NCBI GenBank assembly: GCA_016210495.1
Contig: JACQUC010000237.1
Coordinates: 1 to 14,137, forward strand
Source: Chloroflexota bacterium
GTDB lineage: Bacteria > Chloroflexota > FW602-bin22 > JACPRP01
Reading direction: 5' to 3'
DNA: 14,137 nucleotides
Shown piece by piece: positions 1 to 6,993 of this stretch (the stretch's first letter is position 1; every line of letters starts with the position of its first letter). The translations under genes were made by a program, and so were the position numbers. The notes below the pieces were generated by a model that did not search any database, was not told the origin of the DNA, and was given only the letters and a program-made list of their open reading frames with translations.

Positions 1-123
1 ATCCCGCTGGCTGCGGCGATCGAGCAAATCCAGGCGTGTGCCATCGCTGGCTGTCGAATGAACAGGCGACGGAAGAGGCCTAATACTTACCAACTCCTGC
101 TGGACCTCCAAAATGCCGCTTAG
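1..123 (+). pseudogene. C-terminal tail of a truncated frame, possibly IS4-type transposase
   Basis: Frame 1 is open from the window edge to a TAG at 121-123 and encodes about 40 residues ending in a basic stretch, NRRRKRPNTYQLLLDL. The pattern of clustered Arg/Lys followed by P-x-x-Y-x-L-L resembles the extreme C-terminus of IS4-type (DDE) transposases, which often end in R-K-R-x-P-K-x-Y-x-L-L. That resemblance is from memory and the fragment is short. It could equally be the end of an intact gene starting left of the window, or a chance open frame. No terminal inverted repeat of an insertion sequence is recognised here. Confidence 0.25.
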
Positions 124-135
124 CTTAATGCGCAT

Positions 136-157
136 GGGGCGGTTCGCGAACCGCCCC
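136..157. repeat. Perfect 22-bp GC-rich palindrome
   Basis: The two 11-base halves GGGGCGGTTCG and CGAACCGCCCC are exact reverse complements with no loop. The palindrome lies in the gap upstream of the first radical SAM gene and is followed by TACC rather than a T-run, so it is not a standard intrinsic terminator. Short GC-rich palindromes of this kind occur as dispersed intergenic repeats in some Chloroflexota and related genomes. A single copy in this window cannot prove dispersal. It could also act as a bidirectional transcript-end structure for the frame on its left. Confidence 0.7.
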
Positions 158-232
158 TACCAGACGATCAGACTGCAACTGCTATGTCGTTCTATATTGC
201 ATGCAAGCTCCTGAATGAGACGAAAGGAAGCT

Positions 233-1345
233 ATGCTACAGACAGTCGGCAGGGAAACCAACCAACTGGCGATCCAACTCCGGCGTTCTAACGAGCGTCT
301 CAATCTGTGGGAGAAGTACTACCAGAAGGAGCGGCTGAAATCCCGTCCTCTAGAGGTCTCGCTGCCGGTCGGAGAACAGTGCAATATCCGATGCGTCTTC
401 TGCACAGACCGTGACCCCAAGCAGTCGCCGATCCGCTATGCGGTCATCGGCCTCGACGAGTTTCTCAAGTTCTTCGGAAAGCTGCCCTTGAGGACCGCCA
501 GCGACGTTACTCTGTATGGGTGGGGAGAGCCGCTGGTTCATCGTGACTACGAGCGGATGTTCGACTATGTGGCTGCTACTTGCCCTGGGGTAAGGATCAA
601 GATCTCCACCAATGGGCTGCTTTTCACCGAGAAATGGGCGCGCAAGCTCCTGGATCACGGGAAAGCACATGTGAACTTCTCGCTCAACGCCGCAACGCCG
701 AAGACCTACCTGGAGATCACGGGAGCTGACCAATTCGAGAAAGTCGTGGACCACATCGCGACACTGAGCCGGCTGCGCCAGCAGTTCCCCGGCACACAGG
801 TGACCATTGCGCTGTCCTTGGTCGCCATGCGGAGTGTCTTGCCGGAGATACCTTCGTTCGTGATGCTTGCGGCGGCACTTGGGGTCGACCACGTCGTCGT
901 ACAGGACCTCCTGCTCCTTAACGGGCATCTGCGAGAAGAGGATACGCCCCAGTCCAACTACTATCTTGCCACCGAGGTGTTGCAATACGCCGACCGGCTG
1001 TCTCGATTGAACGGAATCAGCCTGCTCGTGGAAGTCACGGGATTGTACAGGCTTGTTCTACCCGGGGTGTGGGCGTGGCCGACAGCGAGTGCAGTTGAAC
1101 GCCAACCGCTCGATTGGTCGCATCTGGTCGGTGACGAGTGCTTCGATCCGTGGACGCAGTTCATGGTAAGCTCCGACGGCAGCGTTTCCACGTGTTGCCA
1201 CGCGCATTCGACCATAATGGGCAACATATTCCGACAATCTTTCGACGAGATCTGGAATGGCGAGATCTACAGGTACTTCCGGAGAACGGTCAATACGGAC
1301 AGGCCTCCCCTGGATTGCAGAAAGTGCCCAATCAAGTGCCGCTAG
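233..1345 (+). CDS. Radical SAM/SPASM peptide-modifying enzyme (first of three)
   Basis: This 370-residue cytosolic enzyme would cleave S-adenosylmethionine at a [4Fe-4S] cluster to start a radical modification, probably of a peptide. The cluster motif C-x3-C-x2-C is at C50, C54 and C57 (CNIRCVFC). YGWGEPLVH is the glycine-rich SAM-binding stretch and ISTNG follows it. The C-terminal part is SPASM-like, with C303, C321, C322, C362, C365 and C369, enough to bind auxiliary Fe-S clusters, and GNIFRQSFDEIWNG is a typical SPASM segment. I chose the ATG at 233 because AGGAAG (225-230) lies just upstream. An in-frame ATG at 215 would add six residues and has no visible ribosome binding site. A TATATT at 193-198 could be a -10 box, but I see no convincing -35. 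It heads the RiPP-like run. Family call firm; substrate inferred from context. Confidence 0.88.
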   Translation: MLQTVGRETNQLAIQLRRSNERLNLWEKYYQKERLKSRPLEVSLPVGEQCNIRCVFCTDRDPKQSPIRYAVIGLDEFLKFFGKLPLRTASDVTLYGWGEPLVHRDYERMFDYVAATCPGVRIKISTNGLLFTEKWARKLLDHGKAHVNFSLNAATPKTYLEITGADQFEKVVDHIATLSRLRQQFPGTQVTIALSLVAMRSVLPEIPSFVMLAAALGVDHVVVQDLLLLNGHLREEDTPQSNYYLATEVLQYADRLSRLNGISLLVEVTGLYRLVLPGVWAWPTASAVERQPLDWSHLVGDECFDPWTQFMVSSDGSVSTCCHAHSTIMGNIFRQSFDEIWNGEIYRYFRRTVNTDRPPLDCRKCPIKCR

Positions 1346-1373
1346 ATGAGGGCTCATCCCTCAACGGCTCTGC

Positions 1374-1380
1374 GGAAAGG
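1374..1380 (+). promoter_or_regulatory. Ribosome binding site that sets the protease start
   Basis: GGAAAGG lies 7 bases before the ATG at 1388. The other in-frame ATG, at 1346, directly abuts the upstream stop codon and has no comparable site, so the start at 1388 is preferred. Confidence 0.6.
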
Positions 1381-1387
1381 TTACATT

Positions 1388-2503
1388 ATGCAAGAGAAAG
1401 ATAATAAAGGCCCCGCTGAGATGCAGGTATTCGCCGAGTCCTGGTCCCCAGCGAATGAAAGCGTCATCTACGGTGTAAGCCACGATGAGCAGTTCCTGCC
1501 GATGTTATATGCGGCGAAACAGGAACTCGAGAGGACTCTGCTGGTCGATGTGCCGTTCGATGCCCAGGCACTCACCAAGGCGCGAGCGAAGGGCATCCAA
1601 CCCCTCGGTAACATCGTCGGCGTCGGTATCGGCGAGAAGGAGACCGACGGAAGACCGACGGGACAGCTCGCGCTGAGGGTGTACGTGGAGAAGAAGGTGG
1701 AGGAAAAGAAGGGCGAGGCGTTTACCATCGCCAGCGATGCCCGCATACCTCCAGCCATCAAGGGTGTCAGGACGGACGTGATCGAGATAGGTGTCATCGA
1801 GGCATTCGACCGGACGAGGGAGGCGCAAGCGGAGGCCTACGTCGATCGGCAACGCTACCCTCGGCCTGTGCCCGGCGGTGTCTCAGTCGGCCATCCGAGC
1901 GTCACCGCCGGCACGCTGGGCTGCATGGTCTACGATCAGCAGTCCCTTTACATTCTCAGCAATAACCACGTCCTCGCGAACTCCAACGGCGCTCAGATTG
2001 GTGATCCGATCATTCACCCCGCCTCCGCCGACGGCGGAACGGACCCGCAGCATCGTATCGCGACCCTGAGCGATTTTACAGCCATCAAAATGGGAGGTCC
2101 GGCCAACAGCGTCGACTGCGCCATTGCATGGGTTACACCCAACGTCGTCCGTCCCGAGATTCTGCAGATTGGGCTGCCCGATCAGATCGTCGACGAGCCG
2201 CGTCGAGGGGTTGCGGTAATGAAGCGCGGCCGCAGCAGCGGACTGACGACCAACGGCATTGTCGATGACATCCACTTCACCGTTCGGGTCAGTTACCGAG
2301 AAGCGGGATGGGCAATATTTACCGACCAGGTTCTCATACGCGGTGAGGGATTCAGCCAGGGGGGCGACTCCGGTTCTTTGATCATCGACCGTGCTTCAAA
2401 TCGTCCGCTTGGGCTGTTGTTTTCAGGGAACGCCGAGAGTGGAACCACCGTGGCCAACCGGCTAACCGAAGTGCTGCAGGCTATGCGTGTGTCGATCTGG
2501 TGA
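1388..2503 (+). CDS. Trypsin-like serine protease with N-terminal accessory domain
   Basis: A 371-residue protein with a probable chymotrypsin-fold protease domain at about 165-371. The candidate triad is H194 (in SNNHVLA), D243 (in VDCAIAWV) and S328 (in QGGDSGSL), in the right order and with family-like spacing. Residues about 75-135 form a separate domain with the pattern NIVGVGIG, then LALRVYVEKK, then IPPAIKGVRTDV. The 78-residue protein encoded just downstream repeats this pattern. No signal peptide or membrane segment is visible, so the protease probably acts in the cytosol. A likely role is processing a modified peptide made by this cluster, possibly with the N-domain controlling access to the active site; both points are inference. 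An upstream in-frame ATG at 1346 would add 14 residues. The gene follows the radical SAM gene closely, as in an operon. Confidence 0.85.
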   Translation: MQEKDNKGPAEMQVFAESWSPANESVIYGVSHDEQFLPMLYAAKQELERTLLVDVPFDAQALTKARAKGIQPLGNIVGVGIGEKETDGRPTGQLALRVYVEKKVEEKKGEAFTIASDARIPPAIKGVRTDVIEIGVIEAFDRTREAQAEAYVDRQRYPRPVPGGVSVGHPSVTAGTLGCMVYDQQSLYILSNNHVLANSNGAQIGDPIIHPASADGGTDPQHRIATLSDFTAIKMGGPANSVDCAIAWVTPNVVRPEILQIGLPDQIVDEPRRGVAVMKRGRSSGLTTNGIVDDIHFTVRVSYREAGWAIFTDQVLIRGEGFSQGGDSGSLIIDRASNRPLGLLFSGNAESGTTVANRLTEVLQAMRVSIW

Positions 2504-2522
2504 CAGCCGTCGGAGTGAGAAA

Positions 2523-2759
2523 ATGGGGACGTGCCCGACAGAGGAGGAGTTACTGAGGATTAAGCGATCGCACGAACGGAGTCTGATGGCTGTAGAGGAC
2601 GTGGTCGGCGTTGGCGTCGGTATTTGCTCGGTTGGCGCGGGCCTCTGCCTCAAGGTCTACGTCTCCAAGCTAACGCCACAGATAGAAGATCGAGTACCGG
2701 CCACTCTGGAGGGTGCCAGGGTGGAAGTCGAGGTCGTAGGAGATATCTCTGCGACTTGA
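2523..2759 (+). CDS. Small protein: stand-alone copy of the protease's N-terminal domain
   Basis: This 78-residue protein starts at an ATG with GGAG (2512-2515) 7 bases upstream; a longer in-frame ATG at 2487 would overlap the protease gene. Residues 26-74 read DVVGVGVG, then LCLKVYVSKL, then VPATLEGARVEV. They match, block by block and in order, residues 75-135 of the protease (NIVGVGIG, LALRVYVEKK, IPPAIKGVRTDV), with a shorter connector between the second and third blocks. The N-terminal 25 residues form a charged helix-like stretch, and the protein has three cysteines. I do not know a named function. Because it is a detached copy of an accessory or pro-domain, it may bind the protease as an inhibitor, chaperone or adaptor, or may bind the same partner. 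A RiPP precursor role is less likely given this similarity. Confidence 0.7.
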   Translation: MGTCPTEEELLRIKRSHERSLMAVEDVVGVGVGICSVGAGLCLKVYVSKLTPQIEDRVPATLEGARVEVEVVGDISAT

Positions 2760-2788
2760 AGAGGCCCTTCGGGGACCAACAGGAGTAT

Positions 2789-2793
2789 GGAGG
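2789..2793 (+). promoter_or_regulatory. Strong ribosome binding site for the candidate precursor
   Basis: GGAGG, 7 bases before the ATG at 2801, is among the best Shine-Dalgarno matches in the window. It sets the start of the 151-residue protein: the same frame is open back to 2624, but that longer form would overlap the preceding gene and lacks such a site. Confidence 0.7.
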
Positions 2794-2800
2794 AACAAAG

Positions 2801-3256
2801 ATGGCACGAGAAGATGTTGAACGATTCGTCGGCTTGCTCGTCTCCGACGAGACATTCGTGGAAGCTCTCAAGAGGAACTTCGATCGGGCTATTGTGGACC
2901 GCGGTATCAAGTTGGACGCGCGCGAACGCACGGTGCTCAAGGAAGGGTTCGAAACATATGTCAGGCCTGAGGCCGCAACGCCATTAGCTGTTGGGGGACC
3001 TTCGGTGGCGGCCATACCGGCTGCCGCAGTGGGCGCTGCGGTGGCCGCCTCGGTGGCCGGGAGCGTGGCGGGAAATGTCGCCACCAAGGTCGTGGACAAG
3101 CTGACGAACAGCGCTCTGGCAACCCCTGTCAACGTTCGGCTTCGGGAATCCATCATCGCCCGGGGTCTTTTGAAGGAGAGCGATTTCGAGGGCGTCAGAG
3201 AGATCAGACAGCCTCCGGTTCTCAGGCCTTTCGCTGAGCGGAGAACCGGTCGGTGA
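2801..3256 (+). CDS. Candidate RiPP precursor with leader-like N-terminus and Gly/Ala zipper
   Basis: A 151-residue protein. Residues 1-50 (MAREDVERFVGLLVSDETF onward) are amphipathic, with the pattern V-E-R-F-V-G-L-L, D-x-x-F, then L-D-A-R-E-R. This resembles leader regions of Nif11-like and Franean1_4349-type RiPP precursors, in which a helix ends with L-T-x-E-E-like residues. Residues 65-98 are almost entirely Gly, Ala, Val and Ser (GGPSVAAIPAAAVGAAVAAS and onward), a glycine-zipper-like hydrophobic stretch. Residues 101-151 are Arg-rich and end PFAERRTGR. There is no cysteine and no tryptophan, so cysteine-based thioether crosslinks are excluded. It lies between two radical SAM genes, and its TGA overlaps the GTG start of the second, implying translational coupling. 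It could instead be a small membrane or scaffold protein; the precursor role is inference. Confidence 0.6.
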   Translation: MAREDVERFVGLLVSDETFVEALKRNFDRAIVDRGIKLDARERTVLKEGFETYVRPEAATPLAVGGPSVAAIPAAAVGAAVAASVAGSVAGNVATKVVDKLTNSALATPVNVRLRESIIARGLLKESDFEGVREIRQPPVLRPFAERRTGR

Positions 3257-4359
3257 AGGCGGAAACCACGAACTGGACGAAAAGCGCAGTGGCCGGGTCG
3301 CCGCTCGTATCGAGTGCTGATACTCTCAGGCACCGCTTCGATACATTTCAGACTCATTGTAGTCTGCGAAGGATGCGTTCGCTCCAAGAAGCGGGAGGGT
3401 TCCCCAAGGTCCACGAGCGGCCGCAGGGGTTTCAACTCGAGCTGAGCCACGCCTGTAATCTCCGTTGTCTCCACTGCTACAACGCCTCAAGGGCAGCCGA
3501 ACGACGGGCCGATATGCCTTTCGCGGTGTGGGAGCGAGTTGTCGATGAGGTGGCTGAAATGCTGCCGTTCCAGGTGATCCTGTCCGGGGGGGAACCGCTT
3601 CTGCTAGGTGAGAGGCTGTTTCGACTCATGGATCGCCTGTATCAGGAGCCGACTCGCTTCGTGCTCATAACAAATGGTTGGCTTGCGGACCGCGAAACGA
3701 TCGATCGACTCGGCCATTACCCGTACTATTGGATGCAGGTAAGCATCGACGGCTACACCCCCGCTCTGCACGACGAGTTTCGCGGGGTGAAGGGAAGTTG
3801 GGAACGGGCGGTGCGGGCGGCACATCAGATCGCCGCCGGGGACCAGGCGCTCGTCATTGCCCACACAGTGCGGCCGGCCAATCTGCCGACCCTTTCCCAG
3901 ATGATCGATATGGCGTGCGTGCTTGGCGCTACCCGGATTATTTGTGACGAGGCGATGCCGGTCGGGCGCGCCTGGAGCGAGCAGCAGCATTTGGTACTCA
4001 CCGATGCCGAGCGTGAGGCGCTCTCCGAAATCATCTACTCTAAGCAGGAAGAGTACCGCAACATTATGGAGGTGCTCGGCGTATCCGATGTCGCGGATTC
4101 ATTTGCCCTCTATCTGGATTCTCCGTGCAACGTCTTACTCATCCGCCCCAACGGGGACGTTAAGCTGGATTGCGTTCTCCCGTTTGTCATTGGCAACGTG
4201 CGGAGGCAGAGCTTGTGGGAGATCTGGGAAACCGTGGGTAGGGAGGCCTGGAAGCACCCGCGCGTGCAGGAGTTCGTCGCAACGTATCAGGACAGACGCA
4301 GCTTCACAGGGTGCGAAGCCAGGCCTTACGTGGACAAAGATATCTACATAGGGCTCTAA
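3253..4359 (+). CDS. Radical SAM enzyme with reduced SPASM (twitch-like) tail (second of three)
   Basis: A 368-residue radical SAM protein. The cluster-binding motif is C68-x3-C72-x2-C75 (CNLRCLHC), followed by the glycine-rich SAM-binding stretch LSGGEPLL, then LITNGW and VSIDG, all usual for PqqE/SPASM-type peptide maturases. The C-terminal part has only three candidate ligands, C292, C307 and C354; the closing C-x2-C-x3-C group of a full SPASM domain is absent. It probably binds a single auxiliary cluster, as twitch domains do. The start is taken as the GTG at 3253, sharing four bases with the preceding stop and preceded by GGAG (3240-3243). An ATG at 3373 (residue 41) is an alternative, because the first 40 residues show no domain features. 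Substrate unknown; the adjacent small protein is the natural candidate. Confidence 0.87.
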   Translation: MKAETTNWTKSAVAGSPLVSSADTLRHRFDTFQTHCSLRRMRSLQEAGGFPKVHERPQGFQLELSHACNLRCLHCYNASRAAERRADMPFAVWERVVDEVAEMLPFQVILSGGEPLLLGERLFRLMDRLYQEPTRFVLITNGWLADRETIDRLGHYPYYWMQVSIDGYTPALHDEFRGVKGSWERAVRAAHQIAAGDQALVIAHTVRPANLPTLSQMIDMACVLGATRIICDEAMPVGRAWSEQQHLVLTDAEREALSEIIYSKQEEYRNIMEVLGVSDVADSFALYLDSPCNVLLIRPNGDVKLDCVLPFVIGNVRRQSLWEIWETVGREAWKHPRVQEFVATYQDRRSFTGCEARPYVDKDIYIGL

Positions 4360-4391
4360 GGAGCCGTATGTAGCAAAGGGAGTACCGCACA

Positions 4392-4742
4392 ATGCCCCAT
4401 CGTTGGTTCGTGGCCAAGCTGTTCTTCGACTGGGTGCCCATCCCTCTGCCTTCTTACCGACGAAAGGACGGTGACTTCTTTCTGGTTCAACCGCATTGCT
4501 ACCCCGAGGTAGCCTATCTAAACGGACCAGGGGCGTTCGTCCTCGACAGGTGCGATGGGAACACCGACGTCCAAACGATCGTCAAGGACTATATGGTCGA
4601 GTACTTACGAGCCGATCGTCACGCCGCGGCCTACGAAGTCATCCAAGTCCTGCGCCATCTGGACCGTAGGCTCATCGTGCTTCTCACCCCGCCGGGGCGG
4701 GTTGAGCCACACCACGAGGCTTCGAATGAACAGACGGCCTGA
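4392..4742 (+). CDS. PqqD-like RiPP recognition element protein
   Basis: A 116-residue protein matching the PqqD fold: a strand region (DFFLVQPHCYPEVAYL), then N-G-P-G-A-F-V-L-D-R-C-D-G with T-I-V two turns on, then a helix and the closing LRHLDRRLIVLL. PqqD-type domains bind the leader of a peptide precursor and deliver it to a radical SAM maturase; they have no catalytic activity. It is longer than PqqD itself (about 90 residues) because of a roughly 25-residue N-terminal extension rich in Trp, Phe and Pro. GGGAG at 4378-4382 lies 9 bases before the ATG. It follows the second radical SAM gene by 32 bases and overlaps the third by 17, so all three were probably selected to be made together. 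This is the strongest single pointer to a RiPP pathway here. Confidence 0.82.
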   Translation: MPHRWFVAKLFFDWVPIPLPSYRRKDGDFFLVQPHCYPEVAYLNGPGAFVLDRCDGNTDVQTIVKDYMVEYLRADRHAAAYEVIQVLRHLDRRLIVLLTPPGRVEPHHEASNEQTA

Positions 4743-6891
4743 CCTGCTGCTCGTCTTCCCCCCTTTCTGGGATTGTGGCACGCCCTATTTGAGCGTGCCG
4801 ACCCTCGCTGCCTACATCAAGCACCAAGGATTCGAGGTGGAGGCAGTAGACCTCAACAGAGCGAGTATGAAGGCTCTTCTGACCCCAGGGTCGCTTTCGG
4901 GGGCCTTGCAGGAAGCACAACACGTTCTGAATAGCTGGCCGTCCTCCGACGACGCTGCAGGTCGGCGTGCATTCGAAGAGAATCTTCGCGTGTGCCAACA
5001 GATCTGGTCAGAGATGGGTGAGTCTCTCGTGGCCGACTTGTGGGAGACGATCCCGTCCAGTGTCGACTCCTACACCGCGTTCAACCGCAGGTGGCGCTGG
5101 GCAAGTCGCATCGCCGTGGCGCCTTATCGTCCCGTGCCACAGAGCACCGATCTCGCGGCCATTATTCAGGAGCACGATCGATTGCGCGACCTCTGCGAGG
5201 CGGTTGAGCGTGGCGAACTGCCGGGTGTGGACCTGCTAGATGCGTTCGCTGCCCGCAACGCCGCTCGGTCGATTCCTGTTCTGGGCATCTCGGTGGCCGG
5301 GCCTTCCCAGTTGTTGCCGGCCCTCGTGCTTGCCAGAGCCTACAAGAGCCGGGCCAAAGACGCGTTCGTATGCATTGGCGGGCCCCACATCCCCTACATT
5401 ACCGACGCGCTGCAAGACTATAGTAAGCCGTTTGACTGGGTGGATGCCTTCGTCGTGGGCGAGGGGGAGCTTCCGCTAAGTGGGATCTGCCGTAACGTAA
5501 TCGCGGATCGAGATATCTTCTCGATCAAGGGGCTTTACCTGCGCCGGGGTGATCGGGTGATATTCACCGGCTGTCAGGACCCTATCTCGCTCGATGAGCT
5601 ACCGCCACCTGACTTCACGGGGTTCGAGCCGGATTCCTACCTGGCGAACGACGGGTCAATTTGCCTCACGTTTGCTCGCGGCTGTTCCTGGAGCCGGTGT
5701 GCCTTCTGTACTCAGTTCGTGAGCTACGATGGCTACCGCACTATGTCGAGCGAGAGAGTGGCCGAGCATCTGTCGGCTCTGACTGGCCGATACAGTCTTC
5801 GTACCATCAGCCTCAACGACGAAAACGTCACCCCTGAACGATTGCGCGACTTCGCTTCGATCGTCCGACGCAACTCGACGGACTTGCGCTGGATGGCGCT
5901 CGCGCGTCTTTCGCCGAAGCTTGCGGACGCAAATCTGGCCCGGAAGCTCTTCGATTCAGGATGCAGGATGTTATCTATGGGGCTCGAATCGGCGGACCAG
6001 GGTGTGCTAAAGCTCAACAAAAAAGGCGTTTCCGTTCGGTCGGTTCCCAGCATCCTGCGTAATCTCAACGGTGCCGGCATTTGGACGCATATCTTCATTA
6101 TTCTGGGCCTGCCCGGGGAGACCAGCGATTCCGCCGTCCGAACGATCCGGTTTATCCATCGAAATCTAGATTTCATAGACTCCTTCTCGCCGACGACGTT
6201 CCGTTTGGAGCGACACTCGACAGTGTGGCAGCGGCCGAGCGACTTTGGCATCGTCCCCGCCGAGGTTCCCGCCGACTGGTGCAGCATCTCAATCCCGTTC
6301 GACACAACCACCTGGACACGACCGGGCGAGGCGTTTGTCTTCACCGAGTTCCTGATTCAGTCGCTTCTCGGCTATCGCCAGTGTTCCATCGAACAGGGCG
6401 ATCTCAATGGGCAGTATCTTCTTCAGATGCTAGATCGTATGGGGGCCGAGGGCCTGCGCGAAGAGATGAGGAAGCGGGCCCGCATGACGGCGGCCGCCAG
6501 GGATGCCCTGATGTGGGACGACGCTCGCTTTCAGGAGTGGCTTAGGTGCCCTTCGGCCAGGAGGCTACAGTCGGACGCCAACGGGCACGGGGTCCTTTTT
6601 AGCATCCCTTCGCGGAGCCTTTTTCTCTCGATCAATAGTACCGGCCAGATGATCCTCAAGCTGCGATCTCTTGGCCTGTCGCTCGAAAAAATCAAGAAAA
6701 TGTGCCATCTGCCGGCAGGCGGGTCTGTCGATGCTGGTACGGAGCAGGAATGGCGAGTGGATACGTTCAATCTGCTCCTGCTGGTCTCGCGCCTGATCCA
6801 GGAATCTCTTCCGGAGGAGTCGACGTCGACGGAGTGCCCGTCCGCCGAGTCGTCATTCCCCGAATCCGTGGCTGCCAGCGAATCGAATTGA
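4726..6891 (+). CDS. B12-binding-type radical SAM enzyme with C-terminal PqqD-like domain (third)
   Basis: A 721-residue protein. Residues 1-45 (RRPDLLLVFPPFWDCGTPYL onward) and about 185-260 (LGISVAGPSQLL, CIGGPH, DAFVVGEGE) make up the Rossmann-like cobalamin-binding domain. A helical insert of about 140 residues separates them. The usual D-x-H-x-x-G cobalamin-ligand motif is not seen, as in many relatives. The radical SAM cluster motif is C320-x4-C325-x2-C328 (CSWSRCAFC), one residue longer than the classic spacing, followed by SMGLESADQG and the HIFIILGLPGE strand. Residues about 620-690 (SRSLFLSINSTGQMILKL, then S-L-E-K-I) look like a fused PqqD domain, and the last 25 residues are Ser/Glu-rich. 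Enzymes of this class methylate unactivated carbons or form C-C bonds. Start: ATG 4726 with CGAGG (4715-4719) upstream, overlapping the previous gene by 17 bases. Confidence 0.85.
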   Translation: MNRRPDLLLVFPPFWDCGTPYLSVPTLAAYIKHQGFEVEAVDLNRASMKALLTPGSLSGALQEAQHVLNSWPSSDDAAGRRAFEENLRVCQQIWSEMGESLVADLWETIPSSVDSYTAFNRRWRWASRIAVAPYRPVPQSTDLAAIIQEHDRLRDLCEAVERGELPGVDLLDAFAARNAARSIPVLGISVAGPSQLLPALVLARAYKSRAKDAFVCIGGPHIPYITDALQDYSKPFDWVDAFVVGEGELPLSGICRNVIADRDIFSIKGLYLRRGDRVIFTGCQDPISLDELPPPDFTGFEPDSYLANDGSICLTFARGCSWSRCAFCTQFVSYDGYRTMSSERVAEHLSALTGRYSLRTISLNDENVTPERLRDFASIVRRNSTDLRWMALARLSPKLADANLARKLFDSGCRMLSMGLESADQGVLKLNKKGVSVRSVPSILRNLNGAGIWTHIFIILGLPGETSDSAVRTIRFIHRNLDFIDSFSPTTFRLERHSTVWQRPSDFGIVPAEVPADWCSISIPFDTTTWTRPGEAFVFTEFLIQSLLGYRQCSIEQGDLNGQYLLQMLDRMGAEGLREEMRKRARMTAAARDALMWDDARFQEWLRCPSARRLQSDANGHGVLFSIPSRSLFLSINSTGQMILKLRSLGLSLEKIKKMCHLPAGGSVDAGTEQEWRVDTFNLLLLVSRLIQESLPEESTSTECPSAESSFPESVAASESN

Positions 6892-6993
6892 CAATGGTTA
6901 CGTCGCATTCGAAGCAGATGAGCGCGAACAAAGCCGGCGGTGTGGCGCGAGGGCGAGCAGGAGCGCCGGATACCGCTTGGACCAGGGCCTCGT

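Noticed and set aside
136..157. Palindrome as an attachment site or replication origin
   Set aside because: There is no second copy, integrase, tRNA gene or DnaA-box cluster nearby in the window.
2523..2759. The 78-residue protein as a Cys-containing RiPP precursor
   Set aside because: Its conserved blocks match the protease's N-terminal domain throughout, leaving no separate core-like region; kept only as a weak alternative.
2650..3474. 274-residue open frame on the - strand across the precursor region
   Set aside because: It is Ser/Thr/Arg-rich low-complexity sequence with no recognisable domain, and it opposes three + strand genes that have good ribosome binding sites.
5733..6344. 203-residue open frame on the - strand inside the B12 radical SAM gene
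   Set aside because: Arg/Ser-rich composition without motifs; it is a shadow of the strongly supported + strand gene.
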